Below, in pieces: positions 35,532 through 47,263 of a stretch of 64,000 nucleotides of DNA; position 1 is the first letter of the stretch, and each line of letters begins with the position of its first letter. A model generated the notes under the pieces. The model did not search any database. It was not told the DNA's origin and saw only the letters and a list, made by a program, of their open reading frames with translations. This stretch comes from Solea solea (Eukaryota > Chordata > Actinopteri > Pleuronectiformes > Soleidae). Both the position numbers and the translations under genes were made by a program. The stretch lies in NCBI RefSeq assembly GCF_958295425.1, contig NC_081154.1, positions 15,540,938 to 15,604,937 of the forward strand. The letters are read 5' to 3'.

Positions 35532-35668
35532 GAGTCAGTTTGCACTGTAATAAATGAGCGCGTTCAATTTATATGCCCGAATATTCTGCATTCCAAATAT
35601 TTCATCAAATGTTTTGGTGCATGGGCGAGTGAGAGCGGGAATGTGTTCATTTATTTATATCTTAATTA

Positions 35669-35924
35669 CGGCTGCAAATCATTATTTCCTTTATCGATTC
35701 ATGTGCGGATTACTTTCAAAATGAATTAATTAGTAGTTTTGACATCAAATGTCAGAACGTGTTAATTCAGACCTCAAAATGGCGACCTCCTCTAATACGT
35801 GTGTTATATATTCTTGTTTTGTCACAGTTTAGGTAGTGGATGCAAAATGTGTCCGTGACCAAAATAGCTGGCAGTTGATTTAGTCGTTGATTGTAAACTG
35901 ATTCAATTTGGAACTGTTGCAGCC
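35669..35924. repeat. Short DNA-type repeat, GGCTGCA...TGCAGCC ends
   Basis: Begins CGGCTGCAAATCATT and ends GAACTGTTGCAGCC, giving inverted GGCTGCA/TGCAGCC termini. The interior has CGATTCATGTG and TAGTCGTTGATTG motifs of the same class as 16664-16837 and 6127-6486. Confidence 0.65.
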
Positions 35925-36122
35925 TTGTGCTTCATCACCTGTTATCACTTGATTTGTTGTGAATGATAATTCAAAACAAATAAATGATTTAAATCTCCTC
36001 TGAATGAATATTGAGATTTGAGACATTTCCTTTGTCTTAAATCGGATGCTGTGTTTAACGAGGCTCCGGTTCGGAGCTGAGAAAAGTAGTTCTGGGAGAG
36101 AGTTTGTGTTTTGAACCACAAC

Positions 36123-36530
36123 CATGCATGCACATGTTATGTTAACACGTCTGCCGAGAGTACACAGAAAAGGAGCTTTACCAGAGAGAGAGGAGAGAGT
36201 TGTGCATTTCCTTCTCGTAAAGTATTTAGGTTTATGACAGAATGTTGGTAGATTTTGTTGCTTATTGCCGGGGGTCTATAAGGTCGTTAAATATTCACAC
36301 GGAAACGGCACCAAGCGTAAATGTAAACAAACAAACCTGCTCGTTCTCTCCCTCTCTCTCTTCTAAACTTCCTCGTCTGTGTACTCTGGGCAGAAGGTTT
36401 ATTGTTCAAACATGTTAACATATCATATACATGCACGTTTGCATCGTTAAATCATAACGATGCATCCACTCTACTCCTGGGTCTGTGTCATACAATTTAA
36501 TGTTAAAAAATCCAAACTATCTCTTTAAAG
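36123..36530. mobile_element. Candidate fold-back element
   Basis: The left arm (36123-36204) reads CATGCATGCACATGTTATG, GTTAACACG, CTGCC, GAGTACACAG, then a GAGAGAGAGGAGAGAG block. The reverse complement of 36340-36438 gives GTGCATGTATATGATATG, GTTAACATG, CTGCC, AGAGTACACAG and an AGAGAGAGAGGGAGAG block in the same order. Outside the right arm, the reverse complement of 36500-36528 resembles the AAAGAGATAGTTTGGATTTT start of common fish miniature elements. No transposase. Confidence 0.55.
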
Positions 36531-37311
36531 GCCCAGAAAAGAAGCCATGAGGAAGTATTGTATTCATATTTACTCATTGTTAAGTCATTGATTTGTTTTT
36601 TGAAATATAAACTGAAAGTTGGCGGAAGTGCTTTCCTTTTTTGATATTTTATTCCACTTTTATCCTTTTTTTTTTTAAATATATATACTTTATAATGCAC
36701 ACACATGACTGGATCTGACACTAACTGATGTAAGAGAACGATAAGAATTTCTCTACTCATTCATACGAAAACACATTTGTCACAAAGGCTTGTTGACTGT
36801 CAGTATATTTTTAGGAAAAGCATCAGATTTCTCTTCTTAGCTTTGTAACATAAAGAATGACGGACAACATAATAGCGTGATGGTGAAGATGACACCGTTG
36901 ACTGAAGTGAAAGTGAAGCCGTCACTCAAGTCACATTTGGTATGAAAATGATGTGAAAAGTCACAGGTGATCTGAGAATGAAAGGGAGGGAGCTGCAGGA
37001 AGTGATCTGCTAACTGACAGAGAGTCTAACTCAATCTGACCCGTCTCTGGAAAAAAAGAAGTTCATGTTCAGAAACACTCAAGACACAGACTCGCCTTCA
37101 CTTCCCAGACTGACCTCAGCAACTCCTCCTCTGTCGTTCCCTTTAAAAGCCTACTTACCTCCAGCTAATGGCTGCGTATGAATGTTTAAACACATATAGA
37201 TGCAATCAAGGATTTTTAGATGTGCGTGACAGCGCCCATTCCACCCATGGTGGCCTTTGCTGGCCTCAAGTAAAGATCCTTGGGTGAAGTCACGCTGAAA
37301 GAGCCAGATGC

Positions 37312-37312
<1 letters not shown>

Positions 37313-37347
<35 letters not shown>
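37313..37347 (+). repeat. (GCT)n trinucleotide repeat, about 12 units
   Basis: An uninterrupted 35-nt CTG-type array on the nrg3 sense strand. On the minus strand it forces an Ala run in a chance frame (37216-37443) that shows no other protein features. Confidence 0.95.
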
Positions 37348-37705
37348 ATTAGCACTGTGTGTGTTCATGTGCATGTTCTCACAGGGGGATAGTAGTGAGA
37401 GGTATGATGGAGGTGGAGGAAACGCTGTTTTCATGCCCACCAACCAGATGCGATTGTGATTTTAGAATGACACACACACACATGTATGGACAGATGCATG
37501 GCATCAGTTTCTAGTCCCACACTCCTTCCAAAACAACTAGGCCTCTACGAAAGTTAGCGAAGGTCAAGCTTTTTGTATTAGTGCAAATACAGTACATGTC
37601 CATGTTATGTTGCCTTGATTAAAGCTGGATAAACAGTTGATTGTCAAGTGTGGGATTACCACTGTCGTGAGCTTGTCTTATTCAGTTAGGCTGGGTTAAC
37701 GCCCC

Positions 37706-38163
37706 TTTTTCCACTCCCCTTGGCATGGTGTGGTTAACTCTGTCGAGTTTCCAAGCGAGCTGAGCTGATACAATGCGTGACGTCATCAGACAGCCGGCCA
37801 CTGATTGGTCAGAGAGTGTCGTCACAAGAAGAGGAACTGTAGATCAGTTAAAAAGACTTAAAAATCCTAAAAACATGGGTTAATCTCCCAACACTTACCA
37901 AGGAAATGTCTAAAATCTCATCATTTGTCCGGCGTATTTAGCGACAGCACTGCTGAAAGCCAGCGATCGCGACCGACGAGTCATGGGTCGAGTACTGAAC
38001 AAATCTTTTGAATGATCTGATTCTAATGATTCAGTTACACTGAAAACAACTGCTTTAGTCATTAGTTTGTGTTGACTCCGCCCACACTGAGGAGGCACTT
38101 ACTGTAATGGAAACGCAACCAAACCGTGTAGAGGCGACGCGAGCTGGGACCTTGTAGTGGAGA
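37706..38163 (-). mobile_element. Inverted-repeat DNA element, same family as 63611-64000
   Basis: The reverse complement matches the window's last 390 bp along its length. Shared pieces include CCACTACxxGGTCCC at the start, GTGGGCGGAGTCA, CAGTTGTTTTCAGTGTAAC, TGAATCATTAGAATCAG, TTTAGACATTTCCTT and TTTTTAAGTCTTTTTAACTG. Its other end carries a degenerate inverted copy of the terminus. No transposase frame. The minus-strand frame 37910-38098 lies inside it and is spurious. Confidence 0.8.
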
Positions 38164-41100
38164 CACGGCATTACTGTGAATGCTTATTTCATACCTGACC
38201 GATGACCCAAGGCAATCTCTCTTAGCCTACTGTGAACGTCTCTGCTGATTTTGACACACAGTACCCTTGAGGCCGTTGTGATACCTGAAGAATAGTCAGG
38301 ATTGTCACATAATGACATGGAGGACATGGCGTTTTGCTTGTTTGGACGTTACATCACCAATGTACTTATGTACGTACATAAAAACCTTTCCGACTAAGGG
38401 AAGTCAGTTTCAAATACTTCTTCAGTGTATTTATTTTTTATTTTATTGTACTAATTCTTGACTCTCCTTTTCCAGCACACTGATTTCCGCGGTATATGCA
38501 ACAGTGGACAGTCGCGTTCTTGCATGTGTGTTCAGTACGACCTTGTATGTCATTAGTGCGTTCATGGATGTGGACTAGATTGCAAATGCACTTGAGGGCT
38601 TTTCTATATATTCATGCTGCCGCCTTTGTCTCAAGTGGCAAACTGAAGGACTTTTTAGCATGCGGGAGTCATTGCCGAGGCGTTGGCGAGGATACACAGT
38701 ACAGCACATACAGCAAATGAGAAACGACAACACAGTTAAGTGTCATATGTGTCACTCCGGTTGGTTTCACATTCATGTGTTCATAGTCTATTTTTCTTTA
38801 TTCTTAAAAGGTAAAAACATAATTCTGAAAACACAGACACATTTTGTCTTTTTCTTATAATTATCATGATTTTTCTTTTTGTTCATGGTATGTTTATTGG
38901 AAGTGTTTTTCTTGACACGTACACATTAGGAGATAACAGAGAAGGGGCAATTAACAAGAATGACAACAGCACAGATATACATACAAACAGAAGAGGCAAA
39001 AAAAATAAACATGTCCCTAATCCACAATGAATGTGTTGGTGGGTGTTGTGATTTCCGGTTCCTCCAAATTAAACAACATGCTTTTCTGTCACACTTTTAC
39101 ATGATCTCACTCCTAAATGACAGCGAATCCGACGCTTCTACTATTTGGAACATTAGCGACATCAAAACAAGTGCTCCTACTCTGCATTAGCAGCAGAAAA
39201 CAAGCTGGAGAGACGAAGCTGGTGAGGACATGGATGAGTGAGAGAAGCAGAGCTAGTGAGTGTTGGAAAAAAAAAGAAAAGATATCCATAAACACAAACA
39301 TTTTTAAGTGGTTGGGGTTTTCTTTATTAATAATAATTCTGACCATCATCACTGATCATTAAACAGTAAAAAATATGATTCTTTTTCTTCCCAGCCTTCC
39401 CATTTTAATAAAATAAATGATTTTCTAGCAACATAAACCAAAAGCAATGTTTTCGTTACTGGATTTTGGCCATTTTTTTTTATTTAAATGCTCTGTAATT
39501 ATGATGCACAAAGAAAACTCGGTATCCAGAGTTTACATGTGCAGATGTGAGGCGGAGAGTTTCTAAGAGTCTTATGTCAATGACGCAGTGTGACATATGG
39601 TGCAGCAAATAGAGAAAATGCCAGAACACATCAGCGCAGTGGACCAAGTAGATTTCACAAGTCAAATCAGGGCACTTTAATACATCAGTTATGTGTCATT
39701 ATTGCCAAGCCTGGGGGGCAGCGGAGTAGAACAAACGCATTGCGCCTGTTTCTCTGTTTCTCTGCCTCTTTCCTGCAGCAAGTCAATAATATTCCAATTT
39801 CTCAGAAGTAAATGCAAAAGGAATGATGTCGATCTCAGCGGTGAGTCAGGGCAGCCCCACCTGGAGCCTTTAAATTGAATCCTTCCACATCAGATGTCTC
39901 TTTTATTCTTCAGCCTTGTGAACAAAGACTAGTTGCATATTGTCTACTCCGGGAGTAGATTCACCTGCAACTGTTAAATTGCTCTTTAGTGAGAGGATGT
40001 CACCTGATATGCCAGTGCCAAACATCCTTGGGAACAGTGATTAATCTTTAACAAGATGGGAAGACAAAGAGCCATGAGCTCTTAGAGAATCAAACAGGCT
40101 TCCACTGGCAACAGAAACAGCCAAGTCTCCCGAGAAAGTGTCGCCATTTTACTTTTCTGCACACTACGGGAGATGCGACATTTATACATTCTGTACAAGA
40201 CAAAAGAAAACAATTGTTGTGTCATATCTAAAAGTAGGCTGACTTTTGCCACTTGCTAATCAGCGTCGGCCAATTATTTATTGAAGTTTACACAATTTCC
40301 TTCTGCGAAACTTCATTATAACTTTCTTTAGTCTAGTTTTCTGATGACCTGCTCAATGTGTGTAATTTATAGTTTTTAATTTAAAATGTACAAGTGCACT
40401 GCGGCCTCCAATGCAGATTGGAGACCCTAAGTGCTAAATTAAGCAAGATTGTGTATCATTTGTTACTATTAAACTGTCATAGTTAATGAGATGGAGGGGA
40501 AAAAAATGAGCCAATCATATTAGCTCCCAAAAATCATCATGTATTGGACCAGCGTGGACCACAGACAAATATAATATAGTTTATTTCACCTGTTTTAACA
40601 CTCAAACACAAGCAAACTGAAAAAAAATGTGATTGACTCATTTGTCAACATGTTGTTTTCACTTTTATATGTTTCACTTTAGTCCGTCTTTCCAACTCAA
40701 CAGCAAATCGATGTTTTGAAATTGCTGCTTGAACTGTGCGCGTCATGACGGCAAAATAAATGAGATGGTTATTGGTAATACCAAGGTTGTTTACATGACA
40801 ATTATAGAGGAATTTGACCTGTGAGCGAATGCCCCTTGTATCTACTCCCATTGCAGACCAAAGCCAGATGTTATCAGATGTTAATAGCTGTTTTACTATA
40901 AAAAAAAAGTGGCTTTGGGGGAGGGACATGTTGGTAGTAACATGCATCATTGTCTTCCACCACCAAGTGAGCAAATCCAAGCTGCAGTCTACAGTTCCAG
41001 AACAAACCTGGCATGCCTTGTTGCAGATAGTCGTGGTGTGGAGAACATTCAGGTTTGGTTTAATGTTGCATCTCTGTGTGTTTCTATGGATGATATGGTA

Positions 41101-42102
41101 TTATGAGGACATCCCATAAGGGTTTTATATCGACACATGCTGTTTAGAGCGCTGTACACAAATAGAGAGAATGCTGACGCTATGAGGAGGTCTAACCAGG
41201 TGTTGTTGTTTTTTTCGCCTGAACCTTACCACAGTCATAACCAGAAAGGTTGATGATCACCCTCATTTCCTTGTACATGCCACAGGGTCTATGTCCACAC
41301 ATCTGTAAGTAAACGCAGTCATTTTGTGGTTTGCACAAATGCAAAAATGATGACATATCGTCCCGGTGACTGGCTTTGACGTACGCAGCAGATTCCGAAT
41401 TTTGGCAGTCAAGATGAGCAGAAGCATAATTATCTGTGTCCACTAAGCCCCCTCGTTGGCTCACCGCAATGACGGCAGACTGTACACTTTGTGTGAGGAA
41501 GTTGTGACCACATTAGCTGCATTCATTGGTGCATTCGGGGGCGATTTCATAATGATGGCGCAGTGGCAGCCATTAGGATTGTGGTGTGGTAATGGTAATA
41601 GTCCAGTGATTGCAGCAGGTGCTTACAGGGGTTATGAGCCCATTCAAGCTTCATCATTACAGAGCTGTTAGGACCCGAAAGAGGATTCACTTAAATCTGA
41701 ATGTGAGGCAAGTTAGCACATGCTTGCTTCATGTGTGTGCTGTATATGCTGCCCCTCATTCTGTGGCTGCTATTGATCTGCGCTGGTACTATTTCGGTCG
41801 CTGAATCAGTGAACCCCGTTTCTCCCTTTTTTTCTGTGACTAATAGATTTAAAACCTGAAGGAAAAAAAACCAGCTAGCCGTGCCTTGCATTGCTAATGA
41901 CTAAAACGGACCTTTTTTTCTCACTCCGTTGAGTTCCTTTGAACTGCTCGTCCCCGATGGTCGTAAATCACTCATGTCCCATTGTGTTCACATGCTCCGC
42001 ACTGCCCATTTGGATGGGATTAATATTCCGCAGGGATGTGGGTGTGATGTAATATTAGCCATGCTCCTCTTTAACCAGACTCATCATTCTGGATAGTGCT
42101 TT
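38164..42102. other. Intron sequence, no gene recognised
   Basis: No repeat or exon is recognised with confidence. Overlapping frames of about 100 codons on both strands at 40645-41119 have no family resemblance. Confidence 0.4.
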
Positions 42103-42135
42103 AGCCAGTGACACATTACAGCCAGTGACACATTG
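42103..42135 (+). repeat. Tandem duplication of a 17-bp unit
   Basis: AGCCAGTGACACATT occurs twice head-to-tail, separated by AC. Confidence 0.9.
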
Positions 42136-42429
42136 TTTGGCTGACAAACCATATGACAATACACAATGCTGCCTATAACGGCGACTAAAAGCCACAGACA
42201 TTACATCAGGCCATTCTTGTTGAGCCTCCTAATGGCTTTTTTTGTAGCTGTGTGGAAAAAATGACTCAGTGCAAATGCATTGTTATCCGTCAAAATAACA
42301 AAACATTTTTGTTCTTAAGTATGCCATTATATTACTGGCGCTACACATGAAGATGATACAATAAACAACTGTTAATTTGCAATTCCAGACAATGGGTATA
42401 TGTTAGAACACAACCGTCTGAGGTTATCT

Positions 42430-42770
42430 CTCCAGCCAGCGAGGGAGTTCTCTTGTGCATGAGAAGTCTGAAATACTCACTCCACTCCTGCTTCAGAACA
42501 TCACCTCAGGTCTTTAAAACCTCCACCGACTTCCCCATCCAGCACAAACCCTCCTCATCGTCCACAAGGCTTTTTCATAATTTATCCCACGACCTACCGG
42601 TCTGACCCTCAGTGCCCCTACACTCTAACCTGCAACCTAGCCAACATCCTCACCCCTCTCACAGGGCATTTTACCATTGCTGGCTGCATCCTCCCTCCAA
42701 CAGCTTTCCCACTCTCCTTTTTTGAAATTGTGCTCAAAACAGTCCCGTTTCCCTCCATTGTACACGTTCA
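42430..42770 (+). pseudogene. LINE reverse-transcriptase C-terminal remnant
   Basis: Read in shifting frames, the plus strand gives a TRLFHNLSHDLP-like segment, then GHFTIAGC.LPPTAFP, then an LKTVPFP-like end. The order and spacing match the C-terminal tail of L2/CR1-like fish LINEs (HKALHNL, then a RAFSIAAPTLWNSLP-like block, then LKTHLF). It is C-rich and frameshifted, and clearly dead. Confidence 0.5.
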
Positions 42771-45700
42771 TGTTTAGGGGTTAAGGTGTCCTAATTGTTG
42801 TTGAAGTGGAGGTGCTGAACAGCATAGACAAACTTCAGACAAAAGGTTATGAGATTGAATAGAATCCAAGGAAACGGATATTACCGTCATAAAACTAACA
42901 TCGGACAGCTAAACAACAAAAAACGTCTTTGTAGTCTATTTTCCATACATAACAGTATTCTCAGGGGTCTCAGACGATTCCTGACATATCTCTCCTTTGC
43001 TGCCGTAAAGCTTACACATAATAATAGTCCATGGTAGTGAAAAAACAACAGCTGGCAGCACTTTTGTGCTTTGTGTTTGTTTTTTTTAGGGTAACATTTG
43101 GAAGCTCAGGCAGAGACTGGTCGTGTCTGCTTCCGTGATGACATTTCACAGGGCGAGATTTCAACTGTTATGCCTTGTCACTCAAAAAAAATGAGAAGTG
43201 GAATTAGCTTAAAGTTGGCCCAATGCTAAGTGTTGTGAAGCCATTACAGCTACAACAGTTCACCGCTCAGCTCTGCCATTTAAATACCGTTGCATAACGG
43301 CATTGTTTTTATCTCGCACGGCTAGAAATACAGTGCCACTCTGATCCCACTTCATCTCACCTTCAGAGCTGATTTCTTAACACGCCATGTAAGGTTTATG
43401 AAGGGGTCGGTGACTATGATGGGTATTTCTTCTCTGTGTGTGTGTGATGTGCTCATTGCTGAGCCCACAAACGGGGAGTGGCCCCACAAATCACATCAAT
43501 TACAGCTCATTTCTATTTCAAAGTACTCCTGCACATTTAAATTTGAAAGCACACTTGTTCATTTATCCTCTTGCACCTTCGGGGACCGAGCGCCAACTTC
43601 CTGCTATCCTAGTTTCTTCTCAGCTATCAGCATCGTGCGAATTCAAAGACGGATTACTGCTGTCGCGGTGGACACATTCTGGGTGGTGAGGATCTCTGAG
43701 GCTCTCCGGCTTACTGTCAATAATCTTTGATCTTATTAACACTGGGATGTGGGAAATGATCGATGTTTTCTGTCATGCTCCTGATGCTCGTTCTTGTCGT
43801 TTTAAAGTCTACGTGGCACAGCAGTCATAATCGTCCCTTCTGTCACTATTCATTCGTCTCAATTTCTCAGTATTAGAATATAGGCAGAGCATTAAATGAA
43901 GGCCATGTTTTAAATGACTCACTTCAAAGCACCTTGGGTTCCACTTCATGACATTAACCTTCTGTAATGAATGAAAGAGGGAAAAGTACAAGACAAGATC
44001 AATATACATCCATGCAGACAGTTTGTTCTTCTTACAGTGACTATATTGTGTAGCTGCATTGAAAGTGACTCATGCTCTGAAGTGGTCCTGAAAGACGAGG
44101 TGTACGTTTGAGAAAATGAGGCTAGCACATCTCGTCTTTAAAAGTGGGCTTCTTTTAAAAATCTACTGGGGGGAAAAAGAAAAGAGTACTTGGGCTTGCT
44201 TTTATTTTTCTCCGTTAATACTCATGACTCAAGGAGCTGGATTGTCTTATTGGCTTCAAAGCCTTTGCGTCGACATGTGAAGGATTAATCTATCACCACA
44301 CCACCGATATAAGACTGTCTGGGATGATGACGGGACTGCTCCACATTACAATTTTATACAGTTTCACACAGTTCTCTACCTTCAGGTGAGGAGACATCAT
44401 GGCACTAATTTATTCAGCCTGAACTGCAATATAAGGATTGTGTTGATCGTAAAAGTTCAGCTGCACTTGAAAGCACCCAAGGTAAATTGTGTTTTTGGCT
44501 GAAATACTTCAGATGCATGCAAGATTGTGTGAATGGCAGAATACTTTTTTAATAGTAAAGTATCCAGCACCTTAGAATTAAATGTTTAATATACCATAAG
44601 GGCGTCTGTCGAAGACTATTATATCACTACAGTAGACACATTCACACCGAGCCATTTGTCCAAGTAACATAAATAAAACACAATCTGCATCATCTCAACA
44701 TGTGAAAAATCAGTCTTACCTTTGATATGGATGCATAACTAGACCAAGGGTGGGTCATTTTTCTTGACCAGGTGGTTTCTTCCCTTTTACAGCCCTGAAG
44801 TAACATTCAGGTTGTTCAGCAGCCATGCTGAGACTGCAGCTACAAACAGATTGACTAATGACTGAAGTTGGAACACACTTTCTCAAGTTACCAGCTAGTT
44901 AATTGCACTCACCTGGCATCCCTGGTGTAATCCAACCTCTGTGGATTCGCTGGTTGGAATAAAACAAACAAGCCGGGCAGCTGCAGGCCTCCCAGATCCA
45001 TTGCTGTTGTCACAATCCTGAATAAGTGGAATAGAGCTTTTCTTCTGACCCTGCCTGACCAGCCATAACATTGCTTGAAGCCATAGAGGTTGGATGGCAC
45101 CCTTATTAATTAGCCATATTAACTATCCGTTCATAGTTAAGTGGACACACACAGTACAGTGTTTCCGCATGTTCACTCTAATGTGTAATTTGGTGTCCAA
45201 ATAAAAGCATGAAACTTGTCAGACAAGGATCTCGGAGCACAATAACTTTGCATAAAGCAATGATTTACTGGCGTTCTCCTACAAGCGATGGCTTGACCTT
45301 TAGAAGGGGATCCTCACTAGTTTGCTGTAAGTGATCCGATTTGGGCAGACAGGGTCTTAATCGCCCCTGGCCTTTACTCCTGAAAGGCTGTCAGCAGTAT
45401 TTTCACTTGACCGTATAACCCAGCAAACAGCCATATATCTTTACTATAAAGTAGTATAATAGTCTGTCAAGAATGCAATATGCACCTTAGGATAAAAAAA
45501 AAAAAAGAAAAAAAAAATCCCTTCCTTGTTCCTATTCATTATTTTGACTGATTGGAAAGTTTGCCATTTGTGGTGGAGGATCGCAGCGTGATAATATTTG
45601 CTTTTTCACTTCCATGTGCCGCAGCTCCTCCTACACATGAACCGCGGGAGAAATGAAGAAGCGAGAGATGTGCGCATGAATCTTATTGACCAAGTGGGAC

Positions 45701-46627
45701 GTCCTCTCGAGCCTCGTTTTAAGAGACGCGAATTACTCTTGTTGCCGTGCTGTATCACCTGTCACCTGGTTTGTTGTCTCAGGGCTTGTTTCGCTGAAGT
45801 AATGTGTCGCAGGGCTGCTGTTGCTGCTGCTGCGTTGACTGATGTGTTTCTCTCTCATGTTATTGCCACTCTCTTATTCTTTGAGTCATTTTCCCCCTGC
45901 AAAGTGGCAGATATGAAACCTGGGTGTGAGGTATTATTCCTCGTTTACATGAGAATGGGCCCATTGATCCGTACGTGCACAATAAACTGCCACAAAAGGA
46001 AGCAAATGAAATCACTCATATTAAAGATAGGGTCTAGAAAAGCTAGCAACAGATGGCTAAACACAGACAAAATGCTACTGATGCAGCCCGCCCTCTAATG
46101 TTGGGTCGGTCATTAAAAGCTCCGCCCCGTAAACCCTCGAAGTCTTTGTCTGTTGCTGAAATTTGAATTTTTTCCATCACTCATTTGCTAACCATTAGCT
46201 GCTTCAGCCAGAAATATGACTGACTGTGTTTATTACAGTAGCACAGACAACTTCATTTATTGATGGCTATCAGGATTTGGATTGGATTTCAGAGGCAAAT
46301 GACATAAGTCTCGCTTTAAGCTATCAAAATACCTTTTTGAACTGACTTTAAGTCCAGTGTGAAGCGCTTAGGAAGGCTTATTTTAAGTATGTTTGTATAT
46401 TATATTATATTATATTACATAGTGTATATTTGATTTGAAAATGTTGGGATTTAAAAGTAGCCTTTTATTCTTGGGATAAGCAGCTTTACATTTTGGAGGA
46501 GCTTACAACGCAAAAGATGGTGAACATTTCGCCCACAAAAACGTGATGCATAAAACAACAAAGAAGAAAGAGGAACGGGCTGAGGGAGTGGTGAGAGTTG
46601 TGAAGGCCACCGTAGTTACCTGATGCA
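42771..46627. other. Intron sequence, no gene recognised
   Basis: A 166-codon plus-strand frame (45598-46098) has no recognisable domain and is within chance expectation. A minus-strand frame ending at an excellent donor-like CCAG|GTGAGT near 44910 lacks a matching acceptor. Poly-A lies at 45493-45517, and (ATATT)n at 46396-46418. Confidence 0.4.
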
Positions 46628-47263
46628 CTTAAAGGCGACATAGACCGGAAGCTCCAATTAACGCTGCGTTTGTGTGTGTGTATCTGCGTCATTACCTCGT
46701 TTATGAAACCCTAAAGTTTCAGAATAAACAGTTCAGCCACTGCTGAGAAAATAGGGTTTTATTGTTTTCCTGGGCTCTGCGAAGCGGATCGGCACTTCCG
46801 TAGTTTGATGTCGTCATCAGAAATCCTCACCACTCCTCTCACCACTGTAGCGCCTCCCGGTGCGGGCACTAGTCCGGGCACATCCGGTTGCGTACATTCA
46901 ACCGCAGAAGAAGAAGAATTACTCTCGTTGTAGCTGCTGAGATGCAGAGCATCCACCGTGCCAGAGGGGGAGCTGTGTATCTGAGAGCTGGCCTATCTAT
47001 TACGTCACTTCCAGGTACCTGGCCAAACACATGACAGTGGGAAAGCTCTCGTTGGCTGGCCAATCACAACACAGTCCACGTTCTGGGGGTGTGGTTTTGG
47101 TCTGAAACAGCGCGGCTGACGAGAGCGTCAGTGAGGAGATATTTTGATCGGCTCGTTTGCAGCGATTAGGAGGTTTTTAACCATGAAAACAAGTTAATAT
47201 ATGTAAGTAGACCTCCATAACTAACATATATGTGTGATACAAGCATTCTATGTCGCCTTTAAG
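46628..47263. mobile_element. TTAA-flanked miniature DNA element
   Basis: TTAA at 46629-46632 and at 47259-47262 bound 626 bp. The internal ends are perfect inverted repeats, AGGCGACATAGA and TCTATGTCGCCT. TTAA target duplication plus short terminal inverted repeats is typical of piggyBac-type elements. No transposase frame exists, so this would be a non-autonomous member. The interior is CpG-richer than the flanks and holds the minus-strand frames 46759-46956 and 46869-47063, which are spurious. Confidence 0.75.

Noticed and set aside
37216..37443. Poly-alanine protein on the minus strand
   Set aside because: The Ala run is the (GCT)n microsatellite and the rest is not protein-like.
45598..46098. 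166-codon plus-strand frame as a gene
   Set aside because: No recognisable domain, Cys-rich odd composition, and about one frame of this length is expected by chance in 64 kb over six frames.
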